From assembly GCA_013289415.1 (NCBI GenBank), contig JABDAB010000007.1, positions 1 to 46,668 of the forward strand: a stretch of 46,668 bases of DNA. Direction: 5' to 3'. The stretch is from Gammaproteobacteria bacterium (GTDB lineage Bacteria > Pseudomonadota > Gammaproteobacteria > Legionellales > Legionellaceae). This document shows positions 17,956-26,053 of the stretch, piece after piece (the stretch's first letter is position 1; every line of letters begins with the position of its first letter). A model generated the notes under the pieces. It saw only the letters and a program-made list of their open reading frames with translations. It was not told the DNA's origin and ran no database searches. The translations under genes and the position numbers were made by a program.

Positions 17956-18621
17956 ATGAGCACCTGGCACATGAATAGCTTGCTACCTGATAACTCCTCA
18001 AGCGCTGAGTCGCGCGGAAAACGAATAAGATTCATACGAGACAACCTGCTATCTAAAAGTCGCGAGGAGTTTTGTAAAAGTGCTGGTGTAACAGCACAGG
18101 CGCTCAAAGGATGGGAGTTAGGCTGGGGCGGTGGATTAACTCAACAAGGCGCTGAAAAGTTTGTAAAGCGCGTAAAAGAGCTTGGTGTGTACTGCACGGA
18201 AGACTGGCTGCTACATGGTGTTGGAAAAGCTGCAACTTACTTAACCAAAGATTTAGATATACAAGATAGCGATGAACGCCATATCGCTAAAGAGTTACTT
18301 TTATTCAAAGAACTTCAGAATTCTATAGATGCCATCATTATTGATGATGCTATGATCCCACTTTTATATCCTGGCAATTATGTTGGTGGAATACATACCA
18401 AAAACATTGATAGCATCATTGGAAAAGAGTGTATCGTTGTTGATGAGCATGATGAAATTTACGTTAGACTTTTAAAGCATGGGGAAGAGCTAGGCCGTTA
18501 TAATCTATATTGCCTCAATGAACATACAAGCGTTGAAAAAAAAGAAATACACAATGTTTCCATAAAAATGGCCGCTCCAATTATCTGGATACGACGTCAA
18601 AATAAAAATATTGACGTATAA
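17956..18621 (+). CDS. XRE-type HTH regulator with LexA/S24-like C-terminal domain
   Basis: About 221 residues. An N-terminal Cro/CI-type HTH spans roughly residues 20-85: RGKRIRFIRDNLL, FCKSAGVTAQALKGWELGWG. The C-terminal half (DDAMIPLLYPGNYVGG, IGKECIVVDEHDEIYVRLLK) has the S24/LexA-like beta-fold pattern. No clear Ser-Lys self-cleavage dyad is visible, so it may act as a non-cleavable repressor-like sensor. The start is uncertain: ATG 17956 and 17971 are both possible, and the ORF opens at 17923. It is divergent from the barrel gene, and the AT-rich 17669-17955 gap probably holds both promoters. Confidence 0.75.
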   Translation: MSTWHMNSLLPDNSSSAESRGKRIRFIRDNLLSKSREEFCKSAGVTAQALKGWELGWGGGLTQQGAEKFVKRVKELGVYCTEDWLLHGVGKAATYLTKDLDIQDSDERHIAKELLLFKELQNSIDAIIIDDAMIPLLYPGNYVGGIHTKNIDSIIGKECIVVDEHDEIYVRLLKHGEELGRYNLYCLNEHTSVEKKEIHNVSIKMAAPIIWIRRQNKNIDV

Positions 18622-18665
18622 TATTTTAACAATCAAATCGGTCAATTACTTTAATTGGTTTAATA

Positions 18666-19589
18666 ATGTCAAATTACAATAAAAAACTACTAGATCACCC
18701 CAAATTCTACATGACCGAATTCATAAAACATCAGAATGAAGGGACTTTACTGTTTATTCATGGCGGACCCGGCTACAACTGTGGGGTTATTGAGCATCTT
18801 ATCGAGCACGATAAGCTATTCACTTCATTAAACTATAACATAGTACTTTATGATCAAAGAACCTGCGGCCGATCAACCGGTTTCTCAGATAATGTGTCAC
18901 ATACTGACAATATTGATGATCTGGAGGAAATTTACCAATACTTAAATAAAGTTAAAAAAATAAAAATTGCCGGCATAATCGGACATAGTTATGGAGCCAA
19001 GTTACTCTTTGATTTTTGCAACAAATTCAACCACAAAACGCCTTGCATCTTCGTTTCAACATCTAAATCAATACTAGTTCCACGGTTAAATAACTTGATA
19101 TTCGATATGGTCTATCTTAAAAAAAACCATCCTGAAAAATACAGTAAAGTTTTACAAGAAATGAACAGCGTCAATTTGCATAAACTATGGGATCTAACAG
19201 AAGAACTGGCCGAGTTTTCACAGGAAAATACAGATAGACATTACCTATACTGGGCCAATTTGGAATGTTTCAATAAATGCAAACAGATTCAGAGTGAAAT
19301 TAATTTACCTGTTAATGCAAAAACATTCATGAGCGTCAGGAAAGATCTTTATTCACTTAATGATAATTTTTCCGTCAATATTAGTAGTCTGAATATTCCT
19401 TACTTATGGATTAATGGATTTCATGATTTCATCATGAACGGAACAGAAGGCGCATTTTCTACAACAGAAAACTTAATTACATTCTATAAATCTGCTCATT
19501 ATCCGCATATAGAAGAAAACCATCGTTTTAACGAATTAGTTAATGATTTTATATCAACTATCTCTGTACGGGACAAAAAATTGAAGTAG
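18666..19589 (+). CDS. alpha/beta hydrolase, proline-iminopeptidase-like
   Basis: 307 residues, S33-like alpha/beta hydrolase fold. Visible family motifs are FIHGGPG (oxyanion region, ~residue 30-37), LYDQRTCGRS (the usual DQRGxGxS with an insertion), and the nucleophile elbow IGHSYGAK (Ser ~107). Asp in INGFHDFIMNG and His in SAHYPHIEE complete a plausible triad. The cap domain (residues ~140-230) is rich in Lys/Asn. The substrate is unknown. It starts 44 bp after the HTH regulator and may be co-transcribed with it. Confidence 0.8.
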   Translation: MSNYNKKLLDHPKFYMTEFIKHQNEGTLLFIHGGPGYNCGVIEHLIEHDKLFTSLNYNIVLYDQRTCGRSTGFSDNVSHTDNIDDLEEIYQYLNKVKKIKIAGIIGHSYGAKLLFDFCNKFNHKTPCIFVSTSKSILVPRLNNLIFDMVYLKKNHPEKYSKVLQEMNSVNLHKLWDLTEELAEFSQENTDRHYLYWANLECFNKCKQIQSEINLPVNAKTFMSVRKDLYSLNDNFSVNISSLNIPYLWINGFHDFIMNGTEGAFSTTENLITFYKSAHYPHIEENHRFNELVNDFISTISVRDKKLK

Positions 19590-19645
19590 CCCATTGATTC
19601 ATAGACAATTCATGTTTTTTCCGACTAGGGAAAGGGCGTGAATCG

Positions 19646-19696
19646 ATGGAGATCAACGAGCTGAGAGATATTTTAAACGGTTACTTTGATTTATAA
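19646..19696 (+). pseudogene. possible 16-codon remnant of an IS4-type transposase start
   Basis: The short frame MEINELRDILNGYFDL resembles, from memory, the beginning of IS4-family transposases found in Legionella (NELxDILxxFFD), then stops. Nothing of the remaining transposase follows. AAAGGG lies just upstream. This is a weak call based on a short match. Confidence 0.3.
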
Positions 19697-19702
19697 TTAA
19701 CC

Positions 19703-19731
19703 TTGTGGATCATATTTTAATCTACTATAAT
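19703..19731 (+). promoter_or_regulatory. sigma70-type promoter for the paralogue pair
   Basis: TTGTGG (19703-19708), a 17-bp spacer and a perfect TATAAT (19726-19731) lie 43 bp upstream of the ATG at 19775, which also has AAGGAC as ribosome site. This is a good match to consensus and fits transcription of the two following genes. Confidence 0.7.
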
Positions 19732-19774
19732 GTACGCAAGATTTGTTAGTTATCAATTTTAAGGACATTTTGCT

Positions 19775-20368
19775 ATGACCACTCCAACCGTTCCAAGTAT
19801 TCGTACTACTGAACAAAGTGCACTTTTAGATAAACTGAGGGTCTCGCTTACTCAGATGCAAAAAGAGTTTACTCTTCCGAATAGAGTTGGTTTTGAAGGT
19901 ATTCTTAGAGAGCGTAAAGAGTCGAAATATCCACGCGCAAAGATGAATGCTCTCCTCAGTATATTATCTTTCGATCTTGACGATTATATTAATAAGAGAA
20001 ATCATAAGAATCCAGATGAAAATGCTCAATATCAGCATTTTAAGGATGTAGTTAACCGTCATTTGAACAATGATCCAAGAGGTAAAGCCGTAAGAGAACC
20101 TGACTCGTTTTTTTACCCTGTTCATTATGCTATTGTTGCGCTGTTCAGAGCCTTTTTTCGTATATTTGACGTCCTTTTATCTCTAGGTGCGAAACAAACA
20201 AAAAATGATACGCCTGGATATGAGCCGTTCTTTAAACTTCCTGAAGCCTCGTTGAGAAAGCGTGCGAATGAACTATCCAAAGAGTTTCAAGATACAATTG
20301 ATGCATTGGATAAACTAAAAGGAATAACACCGTCAGCTGGGGCCGCTCCTTCAGGTAATTCACCATAA
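19775..20368 (+). CDS. unknown protein, shorter member of a tandem paralogue pair
   Basis: 197 residues, no family recognised. It shares with its downstream neighbour a ~150-residue domain. This contains a helical part (AKMNALLSILSFDLDDYI), a distinctive block DSFFYPVHYAIVALFRAFFR followed by a hydrophobic stretch IFDVLLSL, and then EPFFKLPEASLRKRANELSK and DALDKLKG. The hydrophobic segment (~residues 112-135) could be a membrane-associated hairpin. The C-terminus is Pro/Ser/Gly-rich. The tandem duplication in a Legionella-like background makes a secreted effector or host-interaction role conceivable, but nothing in the sequence proves it. Confidence 0.75.
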   Translation: MTTPTVPSIRTTEQSALLDKLRVSLTQMQKEFTLPNRVGFEGILRERKESKYPRAKMNALLSILSFDLDDYINKRNHKNPDENAQYQHFKDVVNRHLNNDPRGKAVREPDSFFYPVHYAIVALFRAFFRIFDVLLSLGAKQTKNDTPGYEPFFKLPEASLRKRANELSKEFQDTIDALDKLKGITPSAGAAPSGNSP

Positions 20369-20401
20369 ATTCAAGAATCAAACAATATATTGGAGAACAC
20401 T

Positions 20402-21328
20402 ATGCCATCTAAAACAGACGTAATCGCTGAAGTAGCCGAGGCGACCGCCTATATTCAACGTACGCGCCAAGAGCAAAACACTTATTTTGAACGGATTAAG
20501 CAAGAAGTAGCAGATTATTATATTCCTTCGCGAGAAACGAGAGGTATTAACATTATTATGTCTGACTATGGGACACACCAGCAGCGATTGAACGCAGAAA
20601 TAATAACACGAGTTGAACATTTAAATAATGCTAGAAAAAAATACGGAACTGGTGCTCAGGAAGCAGAACAAGACTTAGAAGTGTATGAGTCTATAGTCGA
20701 TTGTCAATTAAATTTAATGACATTGGCTGAAGAAAGTACGTCATACATAAAAAAAATTCTTGAACAAGAAGATAAAGGAAATACCGCAGCGACAAATACG
20801 GTTAAAAATCGTAAAATTGACTTAGTAAACTCACTGAAGGAAGCGCTGGATCGACTACAAGAGAAATTTCCCGTTATGCCAGAAGACGCAGGTAACCATG
20901 CGAAGATGGGTGCTCTTGTTCATCGTTTATCCGCTGATGTTGATTCTTATTCACAAACGCTAAAAACGAGTGACCTTTTCGATGATGTTGCTATAGCATC
21001 ATATGCTGCGTTCAAAGAATCCATTGATCTCCATCTCAATCAAGATAAAAATTTACGTGACCTGAAAAAACAAGACTCCATATTCTATCCAGTTCACTAT
21101 GCACTTGTAGCACTCATCAGAGCATTTTTTCACGTGTTTGATGTTATTATATCGTATGCAATGCAAGCAGAACATACAATGGAAAACACACCCAACAGAC
21201 GCCCGTTTTTTAAATTGCCCGAAAAATCATTAAGCAAAGATATTGCTGAGTTATCTATGAAGTTCAATGCTGCGATTGTTGCATTAGATAAATTAAGTGA
21301 AACAGAACCTGGGCCATCTATAAACTAA
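20402..21328 (+). CDS. unknown protein, longer member of a tandem paralogue pair
   Basis: 308 residues from ATG 20402 (GGAG 7 nt upstream; the frame also opens at a TTG at 20390). The N-terminal ~140 residues are strongly helical and probably coiled coil (QEVADYY, RVEHLNNARKKYGTGAQEAE, LEVYESIVDCQLNLMTLAEE). The C-terminal ~165 residues match the upstream neighbour: DSIFYPVHYALVALIRAFFH, VFDVIISYAM, RPFFKLPEKSLSKDIAELS, ALDKLSE. It starts 33 bp after that gene, so they form one operon. It looks like duplication followed by gain (or loss) of the N-terminal coiled coil. Function unknown. Confidence 0.78.
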   Translation: MPSKTDVIAEVAEATAYIQRTRQEQNTYFERIKQEVADYYIPSRETRGINIIMSDYGTHQQRLNAEIITRVEHLNNARKKYGTGAQEAEQDLEVYESIVDCQLNLMTLAEESTSYIKKILEQEDKGNTAATNTVKNRKIDLVNSLKEALDRLQEKFPVMPEDAGNHAKMGALVHRLSADVDSYSQTLKTSDLFDDVAIASYAAFKESIDLHLNQDKNLRDLKKQDSIFYPVHYALVALIRAFFHVFDVIISYAMQAEHTMENTPNRRPFFKLPEKSLSKDIAELSMKFNAAIVALDKLSETEPGPSIN

Positions 21329-21346
21329 GATATCCAAGGAACTTAA

Positions 21347-21381
21347 GGGATTTGTGCCACAGCTTACTAGGGGAAAATCCC
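21347..21381 (+). terminator. weak terminator-like hairpin
   Basis: GGGATTT (21347-21353) pairs with AAATCCC (21375-21381) across a 21-nt loop, with a short T-run (GGTTTTT) a few bases later. It lies 19 bp after the paralogue pair. The loop is long, so the call is weak. Confidence 0.3.
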
Positions 21382-21458
21382 ATTGGTTTTTAATATAGGT
21401 GTTAGGACCGATATAGTTAGTGTATTCCAAAAAATATCTATTTTTCTAACCAAAAGCC

Positions 21459-21980
21459 TTAAATATCATTATTGAAGAAAGGAGGAGCTTTACCAACAAT
21501 AGATTTTAACCATGGAGCACCTTTAAATCGATCCACTGAGTATCCTGTGGCTAAATGAAGCTCGGTAAATCCATTCTCATATAATTCTTTTGCATAGACT
21601 TCTCCAGGTATGTCTGTGCCTAGATCCGAGTCAATATAAATAACGGTATTTTTCTCATAATTGCTCATGTCTTTAGTAAATTCGTCAGGATGAGAATACA
21701 CATGAATTTCTTCGCCTGCCTCTTCTGCTGCAAAAATCCAAGCCATTCGCATGTTCTCATCATCATCTATAAATACGAACTTGTTGCTCTCATTCAGCTT
21801 GTTGAAGGTCATGATGGGGATATACGGAACATAAGATTTCGGAATTATTTTCACCCCAAGCATTTCACATCGCGAGCGAACAACAGGATCCTCAAAACAA
21901 CTGGTCACTAAAAGTGATTGCTGACCCAATCCTAACTCATCAATAATATCCAAGCCATTTTTATGGTCCGAAAGCAGTTC
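21459..21980 (-). pseudogene. C-terminal fragment of a signalling protein with receiver-like domain
   Basis: The frame starts inside the gene: codons read continuously from the edge of the inverted-repeat element at 21981 (ELLSDHKNGLDIIDELGLG). The rest has two parts. GQQSLLVTSCFEDPVVRSRC and LGVKIIPKSYVPYIPI resemble a segment following kinase domains. A receiver-like fold (KFVFIDDDENMRMAWIFAAE, VIYIDSDLG) keeps the acidic pocket. The N-terminal, presumably histidine-kinase, portion is missing, cut by the element. An internal ATG at 21953 could still give a 164-residue product. Family assignment is from memory of Legionella/Coxiella hybrid kinases and is only moderately sure. Confidence 0.55.
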
Positions 21981-22221
21981 GGCCCAATCTTACGGTTCGT
22001 GCCACCAGCCCACACTTTCATAAAAATAGTTGATCGAATTGAACGAAAAACAGTCTGGATGATATAAAGTTTATGCTGCACCGTCCACCATGGCGCTTTG
22101 CAAGCTATTTAAATTTGTTAAATTAACAAAAACACAACAAAAACGAACTTATAAATAACTTTTCATCTTTATTTTGATCATAATAGTGGCGGCTGGTGGC
22201 ACGGACCGTAAAATGGGGCCA
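21981..22221. mobile_element. MITE-like element with ~30 bp terminal inverted repeats
   Basis: A 30-bp sequence beginning GGCCCAATCTTACGG at 21981-22010 recurs inverted at 22192-22221 with three mismatches; weaker similarity extends inward to ~40 bp. The 181-bp interior is AT-rich and non-coding. Each end adjoins a broken reading frame (the receiver-domain fragment on the left, a helical ORF on the right). I see no convincing target duplication. Non-autonomous IS/transposon derivative is the simplest reading; parent family not recognised. Confidence 0.65.
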
Positions 22222-22462
22222 GATACAGTGGTTTTATCAAGAGCATTTTATCGCGTTCAGCGCTGATCATCCGTGCTTTAAAGTCCTTGGTGTCTTGTTT
22301 TAAATCTGCCAATCCAGACAGAGTCTCAGCCTCCTTTTCAAAAAGTAATTTTTTCAAAGAGGTCTTATCTTCTTCGGTCAGCGACGCATGAGTTTCGCAC
22401 ACTGAGAGAAGGGAAAGAATAATGTCGTCGAGTATGTTAGTTTTGGATGCGAATATTCTCAT
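22178..22462 (-). pseudogene. N-terminal fragment of a small helical protein, running into the MITE
   Basis: The first ~80 residues (LSLLSVCETHASLTEEDKTS, KKLLFEKEAETLSGLADLKQ, MISAERDKMLLIKPLYLAPF) look like a real, charged helical protein. The last ~14 codons are read from the terminal repeat of the element, so the natural C-terminus is lost. It starts on the opposite strand, overlapping the beginning of the PIN gene by 41 bp, which is unusual if both are genuine. Possibly a remnant; no family recognised. Confidence 0.35.
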
Positions 22463-22857
22463 TCGCGCAGTACTCGGTAATCGAGTAAGAACGTTGCTTA
22501 CAACATACGCTGGAGTTGTCGATTTTTTTTACACCAGATGTTTGTATAGCAGATGCTCAAAAATATTTACCGATGCTTTTCGAAAAACGATCGCTTCCGA
22601 CGGAGCCAGCATTAACGTTACTTTCTAGCCTTGAATGCCTTTTGCATATCGTGGATGGAAATGTTTACAAGTCGCTTGCAGACGATGCTCGCCTTCGCAT
22701 AAAAAGCCGTGATATTAGAGACTGGCCTATAGTAGCAACAGCACTAACGCTAAACTGTCCAATCTGGACGGAGGATCAGGATTTTTTTGGTTCAGGGATC
22801 CCAACATGGACAACAGATCGAATTCATATTTATTTTGAAACGTCTGCTGTCAGGTAA
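22422..22857 (+). pseudogene. PIN-domain protein with a one-base frameshift
   Basis: Two frames join into one PIN-domain protein of about 144 residues. MLVLDANILIRAVLG gives the first catalytic Asp. DVCIADAQKYLPMLFEKR follows in the next frame, then RDIRDWPIVATALTL and WTEDQDFFGSGI with the later acidic residues. The shift occurs in an 8-T run at 22523-22530 (GATTTTTTTTACACC); one T fewer would restore VVDFFTPDVC. PIN proteins are Mg-dependent RNases, often VapC-type toxins, but no antitoxin gene precedes it in the same direction. AAGGGAAAG precedes ATG 22422. It could be an inactivating mutation, a sequencing slip at the homopolymer, or rescued by transcript slippage. Confidence 0.75.
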
Positions 22858-22898
22858 AAGAATAGGCCACTCAGTCTGCTTAGCTAAGTGAACTATGT

Positions 22899-23669
22899 CT
22901 AAATAACATAAGTCAATTGAAACAATACCTCGTTCGCATACAGATACGATTGAGACAATGCACCTGATACGGGGATGGTATCAAGTTTAGCCGAACCTAA
23001 ATTGGCGCTTCCTAAACCTGCAAATCGATAAGCAACACCTAATCGCGCATGTTGCGTGACATCCATATCCACACCTAACCCAACTCTAAAAGCAAATGAA
23101 CCTGATGTGTTGTTGGCGTACTCTCTCGTAAAGGTCAAAAATGGAGGTACGTTGGTTGAATAGCTGGATGCTTGATTAAATGATCCACCAAGACCCGCTA
23201 AGACATAGGGATAAAACTTGTCGCGATAAGGGCGCATTAACTTGGCTTGGGCTAATAATTCTCGTGCAGTGACGTTATATTGATAAGTGTATTGATTGGC
23301 TGAGCCTGCATCGACACCTTGAACAAAGTTCCCTTGAGCTTCATAAGCCCCACTTTGACTGTAAGCAAGGCCACCTTGAAATAACCAATTCGTAAATACT
23401 TGTCGTTCCGCACCTAAAAAGATTTCAAATAGTCCCGCTGTTTGTGATTGATTGGTTGGCGAGTAGATATAATATTCATCGGTCGCTGGATTAAGTATGG
23501 GAAAAGTTTGGGATTGCCCTAAATTGGTAGTAATTTCAACACCTCCACCTATGCCAATGACAGGCTGCCATCGAGATTTTGCGGGTTCTGCAAGGATGCC
23601 ATCAGCATAAACAACCGCATTCGACATTGCGATGAGAGAAGTCAAAATAAAACGCAATATAATTTTCAT
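22899..23669 (-). CDS. outer-membrane beta-barrel protein
   Basis: 256 residues with signal peptide (MKIILRFILTSLIAMSNAVV, cleavage near YADG). A barrel with alternating strands follows: WQPVIGIGGGVEITTN, LFEIFLGAERQVFTNW, FYPYVLAGLGGSFNQASSY, SFAFRVGLGVDMDVTQHARL, and a C-terminal VLFQLTYVI. It is of the type often found in several copies in Legionella genomes next to Ig-like/DUF1554 genes. ATG 23669 has AAGGATA upstream. It follows the Big/DUF1554 gene by 25 bp in the same direction, so the two are likely an operon whose products are exported together. Confidence 0.82.
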   Translation of the reverse strand: MKIILRFILTSLIAMSNAVVYADGILAEPAKSRWQPVIGIGGGVEITTNLGQSQTFPILNPATDEYYIYSPTNQSQTAGLFEIFLGAERQVFTNWLFQGGLAYSQSGAYEAQGNFVQGVDAGSANQYTYQYNVTARELLAQAKLMRPYRDKFYPYVLAGLGGSFNQASSYSTNVPPFLTFTREYANNTSGSFAFRVGLGVDMDVTQHARLGVAYRFAGLGSANLGSAKLDTIPVSGALSQSYLYANEVLFQLTYVI

Positions 23670-23694
23670 AATGGTATCCTTAAAGGCAAGCTTT

Positions 23695-25203
23695 TTAGGG
23701 CTGCTGTACGCAGTACAAATGGATGGTAGAGGCCATACAAACAATATCATTTTCACTAATTGCGCTACTATCTGTCTGACTAGATTCTCCAATCTCTCCA
23801 TCTGTGACTGTATTTTCCCAATTTCCGCAATTAAATGAAGAACTAGTCCAGTTGGTGTTTAATCCTGTCCATATTCCGTAGCTCGTCGTGTAAACGGCCT
23901 GTGCGAATGGAAAACCAAATATGGCATTACTGGTTGTAGTACCTATCAGTTGATTACTTGTATTGATATACGGCGTAGATGCCTGTAAAACCCAGTTTGT
24001 AGGTGTGGGTGCAGCTTCCCTAGTATAGCCTCCATTCGTACCCACCAACATGGCTTGGCAAGTTGTCCCACTTGGGCACTGACCATCGCTCTGACAGATT
24101 GTATCGGCTCCCGTTATGCCACTTAAATCACCTGCTGATGTTGCCGTTGATACAAAAATCAAATAACCAAGTTGTGTTGCAAATATAAAACTATTTACAG
24201 TAATTGGAACACCTTCTGCATCCAAAATGCCTGAGGTAACCGTCACATATACGGTGGAATCAAAGCTTAACGATGAAGTGGGCGTGAACGTTGCAACGGT
24301 ATTCCCAGCACTCATCGCAATATTTCCTGAGATATCCGAACCACCAGCAGTGGTTCCTACCTCAAACGTGCTATTGGTGACTGTACTTGGCTCGACAGCC
24401 CCGCTAAAGGTAATCACGATGGGCGTGCTCACTGAAACGCCTGTAGAGAGGTTGCTGGGGGTCGTTAAACTCACTGTTACAGGTGTTTCTACGGCCAATG
24501 TTGCTGTATTACTCACAATTGAATCTTCAGTTGCCGTGATGTCGGTTGTTCCTGCAGCAACGCCTGTCGCTAAACCAGTTGATGAAATGGTGGCATAACT
24601 TGGCACAGAAGAATTCCAGATTGCGGTATTGGTTATGTTAGTAGTAGAGCTGTCAGAATACGTGCCGATCGCTGTATATTGTTGAGTTCCTGCAATACCA
24701 ATGGTGGTAGATGTTGGTGTAATCGCAATGGAGGTTAGTATTTTTTCTGATGATTGTGTCACATTCAAGGGATAATTCGTGCCGGCACAAGTCTTTCCAC
24801 CTGGAAAACAAACAAAAAGATGATTCGATGGTGAAGTATCAATGCTAGATACAGCCCCTGAAATAGTAAGCTGCAAGGTACAGCTGTAACCAGATTGAGC
24901 GTTTGGTGCTAATGAAAAAGTCGAGCTACAGGTATCGCCATAAGTGCCACCAGTGTTAACTTGAGATACATTCGGCGGCAAGTATTTCACAAAATTGCCA
25001 TTTCGCTGCGAAGCGGTAAGGTTATAAACAGTATAGTAAGCCGTTACCGTACTCCCTTGATTGACTGAGGTTGGTAATGTTGTTCCTGCTTTTGGAATGA
25101 TGCTAAGAGGGAGAGCATGACTTACAGCGCTCATGGATAAGATGAAAAAGGAAACTAAAATAATAAAGCCTTTTTGCATAAAACTGAGAAAATCCTTTTT
25201 CAT
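23695..25203 (-). CDS. secreted protein with bacterial Ig-like domains and C-terminal DUF1554
   Basis: 502 residues from ATG 25203. Signal peptide (GFIILVSFFILSMSAVSHA). An N-terminal beta domain with Cys pairs follows (GDTCSSTFSLAPNAQSGYSC). Next is a Big_2-type Ig domain (ILTSIAITPTSTTIGIAGTQ, TGLATGVAAGTTDITATED), and a Big_5/SwmA-type Ig domain (VSLTTPSNLSTGVSVSTPIV, STVYVTVTSGILDAEG). The C-terminal DUF1554 domain has GITGADTICQSDGQCPSG, WVLQASTPYI, CGNWENTVTDGEIG and the terminal IHLYCVQQP. It is likely an exported or surface adhesin-like protein. The first 34 codons of the longer ORF were rejected because they precede the signal peptide. Confidence 0.85.
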   Translation of the reverse strand: MKKDFLSFMQKGFIILVSFFILSMSAVSHALPLSIIPKAGTTLPTSVNQGSTVTAYYTVYNLTASQRNGNFVKYLPPNVSQVNTGGTYGDTCSSTFSLAPNAQSGYSCTLQLTISGAVSSIDTSPSNHLFVCFPGGKTCAGTNYPLNVTQSSEKILTSIAITPTSTTIGIAGTQQYTAIGTYSDSSTTNITNTAIWNSSVPSYATISSTGLATGVAAGTTDITATEDSIVSNTATLAVETPVTVSLTTPSNLSTGVSVSTPIVITFSGAVEPSTVTNSTFEVGTTAGGSDISGNIAMSAGNTVATFTPTSSLSFDSTVYVTVTSGILDAEGVPITVNSFIFATQLGYLIFVSTATSAGDLSGITGADTICQSDGQCPSGTTCQAMLVGTNGGYTREAAPTPTNWVLQASTPYINTSNQLIGTTTSNAIFGFPFAQAVYTTSYGIWTGLNTNWTSSSFNCGNWENTVTDGEIGESSQTDSSAISENDIVCMASTIHLYCVQQP

Positions 25204-25318
25204 TACAAGGCTCCGGGTATTATTCTTTAGATAATAATAAGGCGTGGTGAAGCACAATGCGGTGCAAAGCTCTATCAGACTAACTAAATAAATGAAGACG
25301 AGCAAGCCTTTTTATGAT

Positions 25319-25408
25319 ATGGAAGCTATCGTACTAATTATTGGCTTTGTTTTTGGCGTCGTTGTTTTATATGGGAGAGCATTCTTTTTGCAAATGTTAA
25401 AAAAATAG
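25319..25408 (+). CDS. possible 29-aa single-span membrane peptide
   Basis: The frame MEAIVLIIGFVFGVVVLYG, then RAFFLQMLKK, has the shape of a single-helix small membrane protein with a basic tail. There is no strong ribosome site. It lies in the 230-bp gap between two genes, divergent from the Ig-like gene. It may be a chance hydrophobic frame. Confidence 0.3.
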   Translation: MEAIVLIIGFVFGVVVLYGRAFFLQMLKK

Positions 25409-25434
25409 ACTCCAGCTCGTTCTTCAGATTATTT

Positions 25435-25854
25435 ATGTACAGGTTATATAGTGAAATGAATTTTCTATGTGGATTGGATGATATTACCAGTCAAAGCGTG
25501 CTTAAAAAGCTAAACAATTATTCTAAGTTTAATTATTGTAAGAGTTATAACCGAAGCGTTCAGGCGCATATTAATGATGTGATTGTGCATTTCAAAGATC
25601 AAATTGAACAGGCAGGTCGATTACCCAAAGATGATGATGAACTGTTTTCTTCTGGTTATGATGTAAATCGATTTCTTCGTTCAACGCTTGAAGATCCTGA
25701 TTATTTTTATCCAGAAAAGCGGATGGTTGATTTATGGAGGAAGTCATATGTTGAGCAACCGGACGGACAGGAATTAAGTATGTGTTCCGACAGTAACCAA
25801 AACAACAAAGTTGTTTCTTTAGCTGATTATAAGAAAAATAAGGATCTTATATAA
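25435..25854 (+). CDS. hypothetical protein
   Basis: 139 residues; I recognise no family. It is polar and helical (DITSQSVLKKLNNYSKF, then SVQAHINDVIVHFKDQIEQA), with an acidic block (LPKDDDELFSSGYDV) and a Lys/Asn-rich tail (VVSLADYKKNKDLI). There is no signal peptide or membrane span. An internal ATG (25456) may be the true start. It is followed by the hairpin cluster at 25896. Confidence 0.6.
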   Translation: MYRLYSEMNFLCGLDDITSQSVLKKLNNYSKFNYCKSYNRSVQAHINDVIVHFKDQIEQAGRLPKDDDELFSSGYDVNRFLRSTLEDPDYFYPEKRMVDLWRKSYVEQPDGQELSMCSDSNQNNKVVSLADYKKNKDLI

Positions 25855-25895
25855 GCACTGGGTGATAGGGGTGCACCGGCCACTGGAATCCACTA

Positions 25896-25996
25896 CTATT
25901 TGTGATAATTACTACCACAAATATAGCTGTTAAAAGATTTCCGCATCACCTGTGCGGAATTTACTTAGAATAAAATACTGTCAGTAGTGCTGACAG
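25896..25996. repeat. left border hairpin cluster of YhcG/recombinase module A
   Basis: Three consecutive inverted repeats lie here. Hairpin 1 is TATTTGTG (25897-25904) with CACAAATA (25916-25923). Hairpin 2 is TTCCGCA (25939-25945) with TGCGGAA (25953-25959). Hairpin 3 is CTGTCAG (25978-25984) with CTGACAG (25990-25996). Order, spacing and the connecting text (ATAGCTG-TAAAAGAT between 1 and 2; TTACT...AATAAAAT between 2 and 3) match the cluster at 38700-38813 before module B. Hairpin 3 has a different stem sequence there. The cluster is downstream of recombinase A (convergent), whereas at module B it lies upstream of yhcG. Confidence 0.75.
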
Positions 25997-26019
25997 AAAT
26001 TATACCCACTATCTCTAGC

Positions 26020-26047
26020 TTACGTTTTTTCCTTTTTGATATATAAT
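26020..26047 (+). promoter_or_regulatory. promoter of a putative small structured RNA
   Basis: TTACGT (26020-26025), a 16-bp spacer and a perfect TATAAT (26042-26047) lie directly upstream of the terminator-ended structured element at 26054. The arrangement copies that upstream of the Abi_2 gene at 44739. Confidence 0.6.
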
Positions 26048-26053
26048 GTAAGC

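Noticed and set aside
25896..25996. Short repeats taken as a CRISPR array
   Set aside because: The repeats are three different palindromes without equal-length spacers and without cas genes nearby.
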